Shown here: piece by piece, positions 1 through 11,317 of the stretch
Layout: each line of letters begins with the position of its first letter
How positions within the stretch are numbered: the first letter of the stretch is position 1
Assembly (NCBI GenBank): GCA_021442155.1
Contig: CM038215.1
Coordinates: 278,988,413-279,052,412 of the forward strand
Reading direction: 5' to 3'
Source of the DNA: Cymbidium sinense
Taxonomy: Eukaryota; Streptophyta; Magnoliopsida; Asparagales; Orchidaceae
DNA length: 64,000 nucleotides
Position numbers and translations under genes: made by a program
The notes under the pieces: generated by a model
The model's input: the letters and a program-made list of their open reading frames with translations, nothing else
Database searches by the model: none
Told to the model about the DNA's origin: nothing

Positions 1-330
1 CTCTACTTTTGATGAATCAACTCCAAAGATTCGCGTCATAGCTTTTCGATATGTAGCCCAAAGATTCTTCAAGCCGGGCATGATCAGATAATATATGCCA
101 ATCAAGGCCCCGAATGGGTATGCTTTCATCTTCGTGAGCCATCTGATTTGATTGTAACCGACGATCCGGCCCATAAATGAGAACATGTCGCGAAGTGTTA
201 TCCACTAACAGCTTCGATGTGAAGTTTTAAAGTCATCCTTTGGACACTTTTAAATCCTCAAGTCATACATAATAATCGACCATTTCTTCTTTTTCAGTGG
301 GACAATATTAGCTATCCAAATATTTTTCTT
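1..330 (-). pseudogene. Reverse transcriptase fragment of a Tat-like gypsy element
   Basis: Reading the minus strand from about 330 down, I see IWIANIVPLKKKK (284-330), then DLR followed by KCPKDDF (about 228-256), then FSFMGRIVGYNQI (about 140-180) and MPGLKN, ATYRKAMTRIF (about 15-80). These match, in order, the N-terminal half of plant Ty3/gypsy reverse transcriptases (the VPVKKKNG, CPKDDFP, GYNQI and MPFGLKNAGATYQRAM blocks). The frame breaks at least once, with stops around 205-255. The YxDD catalytic block would lie to the left, outside the window, so catalytic integrity cannot be judged. The fragment is certainly non-functional as it stands. Confidence 0.82.
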
Positions 331-1374
331 CTCAATAAAACCATTTCAATGAGCTTTGGCTCGAATTACCGTTTCTTCAACCTCCAATCTCATTCGCCAG
401 AGGCTTGCTTGACTGTCGTCTCGCTTAATTGCTGGAACCGCTATATCGGGATAAGCCCCGCATTTCAGATATGTCCAGCAAAGCAATCCTCAATGAGCAA
501 GGTTTTAATTCTTCCACTTTATCTTCTGAAGAAAGATCGATGAACGTAGGGCGAGGATCCTCCTCGCCCCAAATTAACTTCTTTAAGTTCATCCATAAGA
601 ATGCCTCCCCACCATCTTCAAGCTCTTCAGCCTTTCTACTTCTTCATTATGTGAGACTAACATTAAGAATTAAATTCTCATCTCATCATCACTCTCAACT
701 ATTCCTCGTATAAATAATGTATATCCTCATAACCGCCTTGATAAAACCAAGGCCTTTAGTGTTTATTTCTCTTACCAATGGAGAACCTGTACCACATCAT
801 TTCAAAGAGCTTACCCTTTTTACTGCCCACTGGACCCCATGTCATGATTAGTTGCATCTTGGAGAGTAATATTTTGGCATCCTCAGGCATAGCTTCTTCT
901 TCGATAGATTACCCAATCGTGATCTTCTTCGACACCGATTTATAAAAGCTTCCCGCCCGTGTTTTTCCTGGGAGAGGAGGTATATGAAGGTCACCACCTC
1001 GACTTTGTGAGTTTCTTGGGTGATTTCTTTAAAATGTCGGGGAGGAATGTGAGTGACTACTGTGTCACGTCATGGATCTATGATTGTTTTAAAGTATCAG
1101 ACCTTACCTTCAAAAGCAGATTCAAACTCATAATCGAGTCAAATGATTTTCTCAATCGTTTTACAAGAGTCATGGACCTTGGATTTAAGGAACACATTCA
1201 TCTTCTTCTTCAAGATCACCTGGGATGAGGACAAGTGTTATTGATTTTGACTGTTTCGATATCCTAGAATATTTGGAACAATTTCCTTTCCTTTATTCAT
1301 TTTATCTTCTCCTTCTTCTTAACTTGTTCTTTTTTTTTGAATGCAGATTTGTTGTTTGTTACTTTGATTCCCTA

Positions 1375-1545
1375 AGGAAATAACCGATTCGATAAATCTT
1401 CATTTCATGACCGCAGTAGCATGTCACCCACAATTTGGCATTCTTCTCCATCCTTTGTATATTTCATACATCGATGCAATGTATGGGACAATGCCATACT
1501 TATGAAGCCATGGTCCACCGTATGGCTCAATGAAGTATCTCATCG
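1375..1545 (-). pseudogene. Protease-RT linker remnant of a Tat-like gypsy element
   Basis: The minus strand reads GGPWLHKYG, then after a frame change MALSHTLHRCMKY and TKDGEE. This resembles the conserved segment after the aspartic protease of plant Tat-type elements (a GRPWIH...STLHQ...K motif). A second copy of the same segment, with parallel wording (MVSPTMHLCMIY and SRDGVEF), is at 59.53-59.59 kb, also on the minus strand. The shared pattern M-S-T-H-CM-Y-DG-E argues that both belong to one family. Stops and frameshifts show both are dead. Confidence 0.65.
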
Positions 1546-3853
1546 ATCACATGAAATTTAGCTTCGTAGAGGTCTCCAAATTTAAGAGGAAGGACTAATG
1601 ACCAATAGTCATTCCTTCTCATTGAAACCGAACCATGACTTTATCTCGCCCCGTGATGTTGTACATCTAGAGATACCATCTAAGAGTTCTCAAGTTCATA
1701 AGATTCACGAGGAACCGGATCAATTAAGATCCGCAGATTATTTCATCACTTTCACCGTAAATATACAGAGGGCTATCAGGTTCAAACCGGATTGATCATC
1801 TTCAAAAAATGTGACTTGGAGGCTCTGAACATGCAAGTCTCCGTTAGCTCAAAGAAAATATGCTTCAATTTTCCTTTCGAGAGCTTCAATTAAGGTGTTA
1901 CGGAGATCTTCCGACATTGCTTCAGATACACTAAGTCTACCGGAATTTTCCTTGGGATAGAATATCAGAATGATCCCTTTGATGAAGGCTTTTATTTGAA
2001 TCCTTAGGGATAACTTTTTCATCGACTTCAATTTCCTTTATCTTTATTCATCGCTCTTTCCTCGGGATGGTAAAGACTCACCACTTCTCAACTGCATTGA
2101 AGCTACATTTGCAGATCAATCTTCGATGACTCCGCTTCAAAGATTCCGCTTCGCCTGCCTAATGATAGACTGAAGATTCGTAATCACGCTTTATATTTTT
2201 CATGTTGATATGAGCTCTCGTTCATTCGGGGAAACAGTTCCTCTAAGTCGATCAACTTCATGCATCATCAAGCAAGACTCAGGAAGTTCTTCGCCTTCTT
2301 CCCCGCTTCATCGATCCAAGATTTGAAAATCGCAAGCTGATAGTCGCCTTGATCAGATGTAATCTTCCATATTATTGATGATCTTCGTGTTACGCTATAC
2401 CATCCATAATAAGTAGTAACATTTTGTGCTATCGCCTTCTTCTTTTATTTAATTTTTTTTGTGTGTTTCTAGCCTTCCTCATAGATTTGGCCAGCTTCTT
2501 CGTGAGATGAACTAGCCTTCCCATAACTTAGTTTTGTCTCAACTCAAGACGGTGATTTCCCAATACCTGAACACTTCCAATTGTTTTCAACATTTTACAT
2601 TTTTTAGATCATGCGCCATCCTTCATCATCGACCTTCTTTGCTTTATCATCGCTTGATAAGATCGGAGATTTGATTACTTTGGATTCTTTCTTCTGACGC
2701 ACAATACACCGTCCGAGCAATGTGAATTCACCGCTTTATATTTTCGCTCAAATCTTGAATAAATCTTCAACAGATGGCCAAGACCACGATAATGAATAGT
2801 AGATTATCGCTTGTCACTCTTCAGTCTTTTACACCTAGTTGAGACCTACTTTGAGTGCATGTTTAAACACTCACACTTTCCTCTTAAAAGAATACTCTTG
2901 TTCGCCTTTTCTTTGTGGGGCCATCGAGTCATTCGCCTTTGTTGTCTTCGCCGCCTTCACAAGTAACCTCGGTACATCATTACCTCCAAGTATGAGCAGG
3001 AGCGATCAACGACCGCCTTGGTTTTTTTTCGATGTAGCGTAGCTTTCTTTGTCTACGCTATAAACTAACCGCCACTCAGATCCTTTCATGAGGTGAAATG
3101 TGTTTCACCTTTCTTTCCCTGAGCTTTTGCTCTTTTGAATTTATCTTGTCATCGAACTGATAAATTTAATTTCTCAAATTTAGCCACCCTATCAAAATTA
3201 AATGTGGTAATCATGCAAAGATAAGGCGCCATCTTATCATCGATGTTGCCCATCGAATTGGATCGCATGTTTTCTTTCTAACTGTTCACATTTCATACTC
3301 AGCCAACGCTGTAATATATCTAATCGACTGCCTTTTCTTCCTCTTCTCAAGCAGATCGAATTGTTTTGATCAAGTAACCTTTTAACTAACATGTTTTCAA
3401 GTTCGCAAAAGTCTGATTAGCCATTCGATAAATACCATTCGCGGGACTACGACGAGAATAATAATGCATCATTACCCCGTGGTTGCCGCAGATGCTTTGA
3501 ATGCGATGTCGCTGGGATTACCATTCCCGTCAATATTGAACTTTGCATTGAATATCCCTTTGATATGGAATTTGATCATTCCGCGATATGGCACCTTTGC
3601 TCACCAACTTTTTCTCCGCAGTATAATGTTTAATCTTCTCATTCAATATAATATCAAGTCGAGAGATCGCCACGATATAGTTTGTATATTCTCGAAGCGG
3701 CCGAAGGACTGCTTATTATTTCAATCCTCGCCGTGCTCATTTGGACCCTTGAAGCATGTGAGATCAAATTTATTGGGATCATTGCATTGCCGGGCTTTGA
3801 TTATTCAGCGTGGACTCGCCATATTTCAGATTAATCGATCAGCATTCAGATCA

Positions 3854-4651
3854 TCATTTCGCCATTTTCATATTCAACTGAGCGATTTCTTTATCTTTGG
3901 CTTTCATCCGACTAATTTGTTTTCTGCTCCAAAGTAGATTGAAGGTGGATTTTCTTCCCTTTCTTCTTCTTCTTGTTGCTCCTCTCTCAAGACAGGATGC
4001 TTCCTCTATTTGAACATTTTGTTGTTCTTCGTTGAGGGAGGTATCACAGACGCTTGTCGATATCAAGACACTGATGGCTCACCAACCCGTTGCACCATAT
4101 ACACTACTTCAATCTGCCTTCCTCCCTTCTGATCTTGATTGATCGACGCCTAAATTGAACTCTTCCGCAGAGGACTTCGATCGGTTAACCTCCTCTGATG
4201 GATGAAGATTGATGACGGATCCCCTGAGGATTCTCCGCGTGTTCACCGTTATATCCTTATCATCAGCCCTTTTAGGCTCCCATCACCGATAATTGAGACG
4301 ATCTCTGAATTCACACCATGTCTCATGCTTGTAGGGATTTCTTTGAGGCTCAGCCTCCAGATTTACCCTTCCACCGGACCTTTCTGGGATTCTGACGCTG
4401 GTCCAAGTGTCACACCGATGTTCACCGTGGGACATGAATATGTCACGCCCCGCCATTTGAGTATGACGAGGTCTCCTGGAGGAGCCTGCATCCTTAATGA
4501 CCTTGGTATTTTCATCGGCCCCTCTCCTCGCTACTGAGAACCCGATGCACTCGCAGAGGCTCGCGCAGAGGAGAACCCGAGTTGTGTCCGTAAGACTTGA
4601 GTGACCAAGAGTCGTTCGCTTAACCCACTTGTCAAACCGACATTGGAACAC
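3854..4651 (-). pseudogene. Gag-like remnant with a basic and coiled-coil segment
   Basis: On the minus strand, 3854-4066 encodes a very basic stretch (RRRRKGRK) followed by a heptad-like charged segment (MKAKDKEIAQLNMKMAK), compatible with the N-terminal coiled coil of plant gypsy gag proteins. An open minus frame at 4283-4651 upstream of it has no motif I recognise. The assignment to gag rests mainly on position, upstream of protease and RT remnants on the same strand, so it is inference. No zinc knuckle is visible. Confidence 0.35.
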
Positions 4652-4699
4652 TCACCGGTTCCATAATTACGTTGGTCAGACGGCAAGAAGTGAGTAGTA

Positions 4700-5289
4700 T
4701 TTCAAGATTTTTTCTTCTTCTCCCGCTGTTTGCCTCCAGATGAAGAAGTTTCAGCCATGCCTCCGGCTAATGGTTCACCGGGTAGATTGTTATTCTGGGA
4801 CAAAGAGACAACCGCCCAAGAATAACCCTCTTCATGATTGTTGTCTCTGAGGCAAGCCTCTCAAAGATCGATGATTTTCAAGTGCCCCAAAAGAATAGGG
4901 TCATAACTTCAATGCCTTTAGAGATTACGCATGACGCAGACAAAAAGTTTCGAGTCGCCAAGAACTGCTCTCATTCAAGATGGTCGGAAATCCACGCTAC
5001 CAAACTGATAGCTGGTTTCCAAAGATTGATGACGCCAACGGATGCCGCTACCGCCGAGAGTAACATTGTGTTTAGAATGCCATTCTGGTTTAAAGGTAAA
5101 AATTAGAATTAAAAATAACACTATCACCTTACTACCAAAATATAGTATGATAAGAAAACATACTAAATATACGCACTAAATAAAATCTCAAAGACTTAAG
5201 ACTTTATTTAAAACTTTAATTTGTCAAATTTAACTTATCATTTCTCATTTCATTTTCATTTCATTTTTTTTTTATACTCCACTGCAATT
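4700..5289. other. Unassigned spacer between the gypsy remnant and repeat copy A
   Basis: A CG-containing part (4.7-5.1 kb) is followed by an abrupt AT-rich stretch (5.1-5.29 kb). A short plus-strand frame at 4834-5106 has no recognisable domain. I see no LTR terminus, tRNA-complementary site or gene here. Confidence 0.4.
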
Positions 5290-6436
5290 ATAACTTAGAT
5301 TTGACTACCAAAGATGGAAAGAGAAACCGCCCCGGGAGTCGCCAGAATCTGGATCCAAAAGCCACCCACATCTTTCGATAAAAAAGGAAAGAGTTGTTGC
5401 CGATAATTTCGTATAGATGAATAGAGAAGACACTACCTAGAGATTTCGCTCTCATTGAGAACTTTTATATCTCTGTTCGTTTCCTATAGCGCAAGCCCTA
5501 TTAATTACCCCTCCCAATACCGGTAGAGCACTGACAAGCAATAACGAATCGTTAAACAACGATATAATCGCAGTGAGTTTAACTTATGAAATTTATTATT
5601 TTAACTTAAAACTTTTGTGAACGATGACGCCCATCAAGATCCCATGGTTCATTATCCCGGGTCACCGCGATCCTCCCGCTTAGTCGAGGAGGTACACCCA
5701 ACCGACGCGATCCTCACAAGAACACATGGGTTACGCCCAAGGTGTCCTGTAGACTGGGTGGAGTTTGTCAAGGGGACAAATATAAGTCAACCTATTTAAC
5801 ATGTTTTTTTGCCCAACCAAATACATTCTACATTTCACCAAGAAAGCGCCGTGAACATACGCCGACCGTAATTTATGCTATATCGCGAACCACCGGCCGG
5901 GGCTCGTGAACGCCATTTACGCTATCAAGAAAACCACGCTGAGAGAGACACGCCACGCCCCACGAAATTTAAATATGAGCGAAGATAGATGTATTTAATC
6001 ATTTTCGGAAAAAAGTTTTCTTAATTCACCAAGACAAACAATCATGATGGAATTTTATTTATTTTTTAGTTTTAATTTAAATAATTCATTTCATTTTTTT
6101 TATTTATATTTTGTTATTTTCTTGATTTTGATCATTTTACGATGATTCAGATTCAATATACGATCATTTATCATTGAAATTTTAATTATAATTACCCTTC
6201 TCGATCTGGTATATATCAATGATAATTGCCTTTCCGTTTTCTGCTGCAGGACGCCTAAATTTATTAACGAAGATAATCCTTCAAAACCTCGTCCACTCTG
6301 GGCCAACCTGAGGATCTGCCGGGACTTTTCTCCTGAAATTTGAATTGTGTTTATCAATCGGCTCATATTCAGTATTATAATGTAATTAGCTTTATTATTA
6401 TTGAAATTCTTATAATATCAAATTTTTTTTTTTTAG

Positions 6437-6840
6437 GTTTTGTTAACTTGACCCTTCCAAGACCAAACCGGAATACGTAAGACTGCTCTTTATGTTGACT
6501 TAGTAATTACTCCAACATGCATACAAATATCTGTTCGATCATACATTAAGATGTCTAATGTTGAAGACGTCAAATTTTGATTTTTTTTTTTGTTAACCCG
6601 AGATCCCAAGACCAAACCGAAGATGTAGACTGCTTTTTTTATATTTGTCTTACAGACATGTTTAATGGACATTCCAACATACATACAGATCTGCTCTTTT
6701 AATGTCAGGACATTGAATGTCTAAAATGTAGTTTAATTTTTGATTATTGACATTTTGTTATTGACTCCGGGACAAACCGGAAGATATAAGATTCGTTTTT
6801 ATTTTTATCTAACTCTACATGTCCCTATGTACAAAATAGC
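6437..6840 (+). repeat. Tandem array, about 155-165 bp unit, 2.5 copies
   Basis: Three successive units begin with a 'gttaac...ccaagaccaaaccg' motif, at about 6437, 6590 and 6753. The first two continue with 'agactgct' and then 'ccaacat(g)catacaaat'-like sequence and a trailing T-run. The third is truncated at about 6840. Copy B has a single related unit at 16915-16945 ('ttaacttcggaccggtccca'), so the array looks like a local expansion inside copy A. Confidence 0.7.
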
Positions 6841-7350
6841 AGTGGGTAAAATAATTGATATATGATCATAAGAGAAAGTAAATTAAAATGCAAAAGCTGA
6901 TTTGATTTTAAATTTCTTTATATTTAAAATCAGCCAACATATGAAAATAATTGATTTAGGCATACGATCATAAGAGAAAGTAATCGCCTAAAATGCAGTA
7001 ATTTGATTTAAAAATTTCTCTTTACGTGATAAAATCAAGAAAGATGATAAAACAATGCTTCCATACGATCATATACCATACCATTTATTTCTCTGGGAAG
7101 GAATATAAAAATATGATCATATTTCATTTTGCAGTTAATTAAATCCACCTCCCTCACATGCACTCATGCGACACAAACTCATTAAATTTATTAAAGAGCA
7201 TGAAAGACTTTACTTTCCTTTCAAAGAAATGATAAGGACGACAACTACATGTCCATAATGTGCAATTAATGCAGAAGTTCACCCAGATAGACGCATTATT
7301 TATAAAGACCCATGTCAAGATGAAAACATGAGGAAAAGAGGAGGCAAAAT

Positions 7351-7481
7351 CTATAAATAAGAGGAATTCTTCTCATAAAATCCTTACACTTCCTATTCTC
7401 ATTTCTTTCTCTCCTCGATTTCAAAGTTTGAGTTCTCAAGCTCAGAAGAGAGCTAAGTCAAGGCCATAAAGATTTGTAAGT
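7351..7481 (+). promoter_or_regulatory. Putative TATA box, pyrimidine-rich leader and splice donor in copy A
   Basis: CTATAAATA at 7351-7359 is followed about 30 bases later by a CT-rich stretch (7386-7425) typical of a plant transcription start and leader, and then by a consensus donor GTAAGT at 7476-7481. Copy C has TATATAAGG at 40692-40700 in the equivalent zone. Together these suggest a plus-strand promoter inside the repeat family. It is a sequence-only prediction. Confidence 0.45.
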
Positions 7482-7930
7482 TTTACCCTTCTCCTTCAAG
7501 AATTTTCATTTTTTTGTATTTTATGATGGATGTCATGTCAAAATATTTCATTTCATGTGTCTCCTTATCCCTTTTTTTTTTTATAATCATGTGATCATGA
7601 AAATGGACATATGAGTAAAAGATAACATATAAACATGTATTTAAGCACGCTCTAAGCATGTAATAAAGATATCGTGGGTATTAGAACCAAAGATCAACAA
7701 ATACATGTCACAAGCATAAAGATCCATTTGTATTCTATTCACACACTTCATACATGTTAAGTAATGGACGAAAGATTCAACATTCATCAAACTAAGCAAT
7801 ATATTGATAAATATATGACATTTAAAAGTGAAGTTAAACATAAAGATACATAAAAATACTAAGCATTTTTTTTACCTTTCCCTTTTTTTTTTTTAATCAC
7901 CTCCTTCCACCCCCCATTTAAGGTTGGAGA

Positions 7931-8145
7931 CTAAGCCTTCCCACCACGCCAAGAAAGGCTATGGTGTGTCGTGGAGACACCCTACCGAAAGTTTATTTAC
8001 CCACGCCAAGAAAGGCGTAATGCAAGATAATATAAGTAGCTTACCCTGAATCCTTATCTGCTTATCAAAGTTTATACAAATTCTCCCGCCTCCGCAGGGC
8101 CATGAGAGATCGAGCACCACGCCAAGAAAGTGCATGATGTCGTGA
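7931..8145 (+). repeat. Paired hairpin module of copy A
   Basis: Three hairpins share an AAGAAA-type loop. The first, at 7942-7963, is preceded by 'aagccttcccacca' and is extended by outer pairing of ccac with gtgg. The second is a perfect ACGCC/GGCGT stem at 8003-8018. The third is at 8116-8143 (accacgcc...ggtgcatgatgtcgtg-like). Copies B and C have the same flanks and loop but different stem bases. In A the loop has lost the 'ttat' seen in C. Confidence 0.7.
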
Positions 8146-9109
8146 GACAGCCAAACTGATAACCAAGATTTCCTGTAATATGATCACATATGCAAGTATG
8201 CAAGAATGAAGCATAGATAATAAAGAAACAGATAACCAAATCCCTTCTGCTTAATTTCGTGATTTCAACTCAGATATGAAAAGGCATGATATACATATAA
8301 TTCCCTTTATTAAATAAATTGAATCAAAGTAAATGAAATTCAGAATAGCATCATATCTCATCAAGCAGTTAATTGATTTTTCCTTAGATAAGAAAGTTTA
8401 GCAAGCCTTATATTCATCAAATAATATATTACGATTTCCTGATAGAATATTTTCAGCCAACATTCCCCTTGATAAAGGTAGTTTCAGAAGCACCACACTC
8501 ACCTACTAGTAAAACAATGCAATTCCTTCTAGATAAAAGAAATTTCAGCAAGCTCATGCCTGATAACAAGCTAATAGTTTTCCTCTATAAAAAATACTTT
8601 GATCATACACACAAGCAAATCGATTCAATTTCCTTCTAATAAAAAATATTTTCAAAGATAAATGCATGATAACAAATTAATAGCTTTCCCCATCTTGTAG
8701 ACATGAATTCCACAATTTCCCCTTTGCAAACACCACATTTCAAAGAATAGCACACTTCAAACAACAAATTAATTATTTCTCCTCTCATAGAAATGATTTC
8801 AGAAACATCACATTTACCTAAAGCAAATCGCTTTTTTCCAGTATAATCAATTTCAGCAAAAATAAGATCATAACTATCCCTGTAAGATAGCACACAACAT
8901 TGGGCCATACATCATCCCAAAGCAATTTTAGTAGGCTAAGCATCACATCAAGAATAAAGACAAGAAATGAGATTCATACATCATCCCAAATCCCTAAAGA
9001 AACTCAAGATAATCCCAAGATAAGACATAGCATGTTTAAGAAAAGCCCTAATTTCCAAAGAAGCTCAAATGCATAAAACAAGCTAGGGAGAGAAACAACC
9101 TGAGGTGTC

Positions 9110-9720
9110 GATTTACTAAAAGAGAGGGAGAAGGAGGAGTTTCAGGGGGAGCCGCGGCCTGAGAAGGAGAAGAGAGCGCTACTGAGAAAAGATGCCGAGA
9201 GATGAGGGGAGCTCGTGCGTTTACGGGAGAAGCCGAAAGATGCCGAGAGATGAGGGGAGCTCGTGCGTTTACGGGAGAAGCCGAAAGCCGAAGGAGAAGA
9301 GGAGCTCATGCCACGGAGAAGTCAAGAGGAGAATGCCGAGAGTGCATGCAAGAGATGCAACTGAGAGTAATCGTCAAGAGGGATCGGCCACTGGGAGAGT
9401 CAAGTCTGAGAAGAGGGAGCTCGGCCACTGAGAGCAAGGAGAAAGACAAGGCATGACCGAGAGATGCGAAGAGAGAGTCAAATGCCAAGAGAGCTCGCGG
9501 AGAGAGTGCCGAGAGCAGAGCTTCGCAGGGAGCCGAGAGATGCCAGAGGGGAAGAGGGAGCTCGTGGCGCCAGAGAAGCCAAGAGGATGCCGAGAGCAGA
9601 AACCCAGAGAGAATGTCGAGGGCCTCAGAGATGCCGAACGAGAGTGAATCGCAAGAGGGGAGCTCGCGAGGGAGCCAGAGGATGCCGAGAGAGACCGAGA
9701 GGATCGTGAAAAATGAGGGT
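9110..9720 (+). repeat. Purine-skewed, GC-rich tract with degenerate 'gatgccgagag' repeats
   Basis: The plus strand is dominated by G and A here, with the 12-mer agatgccgagag recurring many times. A perfect 48-bp tandem duplication occupies 9191-9238 and 9239-9286. The composition keeps several frames open on both strands (for example 9192-9431 plus and 9374-9796 minus), but the residues are low-complexity and I consider none of them a gene. Equivalent purine-rich tracts lie at 20.62-20.81 kb in copy B and 42.69-43.4 kb in copy C. Confidence 0.75.
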
Positions 9721-10639
9721 CAACGCTTGCTTTTGGCGCTGGAATGACTTTCCCTTTTCCCCTTTTTTTTGTTTTGTATTTAGTTGGCGATCTCAATTTG
9801 AGTGGGCGGATTAGGAATTAACGCTGATTAAGAGATAATTAGCGATTACGTTAATCATTTTAATTGCAATTTTATTACTTTGACAAACCCTAGCAATATG
9901 GGTGTCAATTTAAGTTTGGCCATTTAACGAATGGCGCGATCAATTTCACATCGAGTCGTTCGTCGATTTCCACTTCGCATGCGACAATTTCATGATAATT
10001 TGATTTTAATTATCCGATCGATCCTTAATTGATTCAAAATTTTCGATTAATTATTTTAATATTTTCGACGCGCACGAATCGTCAATTAAAACGAATTTGA
10101 TCGGTTCGATCGCGATTTAAGGGATTTTAAAATCCACCTTATTTATTTAATTTAATGCGCATACAGGAACAAGACAGGAACAAAATGGAGTGAATCAAAG
10201 GAAAACCCAATGGCTTAAAGAGAGAAAGAAGACAAAACAGTCCTTCACATGGGAGGAAGGGTTGTTTGCACGCCAGGAAAAAAGGAGACCGTTCTTCATG
10301 CCAATTTTTTGACTAAACAGCAACTACTGTGATCGCAAGAAGAGAGGCAAGAACAGAGTTACATGAGAGGGAGATGACAACAAGCAGTAGGTAGAGTGGA
10401 TTCGGCATTGGAATAATATTTAACTTTAGGGTGCTAAATATATAAATATATATGTTTTGAGTGTTATACAGATAAATCCCTCTTCTTTCTTTTATATTCA
10501 TATTTGTACTTTGATTTAAGCCTTTTTACTAACAAAACCTAAAACAAACTTGTACTAATAATGAGTTAAATTTAAGATTTTAAATGTACAAACATAGGCA
10601 CATATGCATATGAAAGAGGACGAAATGTAACTTATCAAA

Positions 10640-10661
10640 TTATATATATATATATATATAA
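10640..10661. repeat. (TA)n microsatellite
   Basis: Uninterrupted TA dinucleotides. A similar run is at 10811-10833 and another at 11597-11622. Confidence 0.95.
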
Positions 10662-11260
10662 ACATAAAAATAAATAATTATTTTAAAGAAATTTAAATTA
10701 ATACTATTAATAATAAAAATAAAGTTAAATTAGAATCAAGGGAAGCAATTTATTAAATAATTAAAAATAATATAATTTTAAAAATTAAAATACTATCTTT
10801 AAAAAAATGACTATATATATATATATATATATTTAAGAAAATAAAAAAAAAATTTGATTAGACAAATTAAATTCAATAATATAAACTATTTATTAATTTT
10901 AAAAGAAAATAAAAGATATTATTTAATTACTTAAATGAGAGAGGATAAATTATAATAACTAAGTTAAATTAAGGAGCATTTACATAGCACGTAATTATAA
11001 ATAATTTATATAACTACACCTAAACTTATATTTCCATAAATAGTATCTAAATCTTTAATATTATATCAAAAATAGCACCATCATTACTTTTTTTAAGTGA
11101 AAGACACTTTTCATGCATAGGAAAAGTATTATATTTGTAAATATCAAACTTTAGGCTGCTTAGTATGTAAATGCATAAAAAAATTCTCATGCTTAGTAAA
11201 TTTCCTTAAATTAATCGCTGATTATGACAAAATTAGAATTAATAAATTAATTTTATTTAT

Positions 11261-11261
11261 A

Positions 11262-11297
<36 letters not shown>

Positions 11298-11317
11298 TAA
11301 TAATAATAATAATAATG
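11261..11317. repeat. (AAT)n microsatellite
   Basis: About 19 AAT units with one internal interruption ('aataaataat') near 11291. Confidence 0.95.

Larger units (their letters stand above)
1..4700 (-). mobile_element. Decayed Ty3/gypsy (Tat-like) retrotransposon internal region, truncated by the window edge
   Basis: Three stretches of minus-strand protein similarity occur in the order expected of a gypsy polyprotein read right to left: a gag-like, coiled-coil and basic part near 3.8-4.65 kb, a protease-linker signature near 1.38-1.53 kb, and reverse transcriptase at 1-330. All are broken by stops and frameshifts. The RT wording (a GYNQI block, then GLKN, ATY and AM blocks) is that of plant Tat/Ogre-type Ty3/gypsy elements. 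RNase H and integrase should lie beyond base 1. The stretches between the recognised patches are frame-scrambled and I could not assign them. The right boundary is uncertain: no clear LTR end or primer-binding site was found before the repeat family starts at about 5.3 kb. Confidence 0.7.
5290..10130 (+). repeat. Large dispersed repeat family, copy A
   Basis: The same ordered series of blocks occurs here, at 15.8-21.5 kb (copy B) and at 39.08-43.97 kb (copy C), always in this orientation. Block 1 is 'agacactacctagagattt'. Block 2 is 'cctatagttaattacccctc' or its variant. Block 3 is 'gatcccatggttcattatcc' or its variant. Block 4 is a 'tttggc(a/g)accaccg'-like motif. Block 5 ends in 'ttcttaatttgtcacctccg'-type sequence. 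Then come paired hairpins, a purine tract and a CG-rich tail. No copy has a coding region. In A the order is 5.43, 5.50, 5.64, 5.89, 6.01, 7.94-8.14, 9.1-9.7 and 9.8-10.13 kb. It may be a giant LTR or a large non-autonomous retroelement. Termini were not resolved. Confidence 0.7.

Noticed and set aside
959..1228. Plus-strand 89-codon frame
   Set aside because: It runs antisense to a minus-strand retroelement and has no recognisable family. Treated as a shadow.
3464..3937. Plus-strand 157-codon frame, the longest in the left part
   Set aside because: Antisense to the gag-like region. Composition is that of a reverse-strand shadow and no homologous motif is seen.
7931..8145. CRISPR-like array
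   Set aside because: The repeated hairpins might recall repeats and spacers, but the spacing is irregular, the stems differ and the context is a plant nuclear genome.
9192..9796. Overlapping open frames on both strands in the GC-rich tract
   Set aside because: Explained by purine skew and short repeats. The translations are low-complexity Arg/Glu/Ser runs and no frame is conserved in copies B and C.
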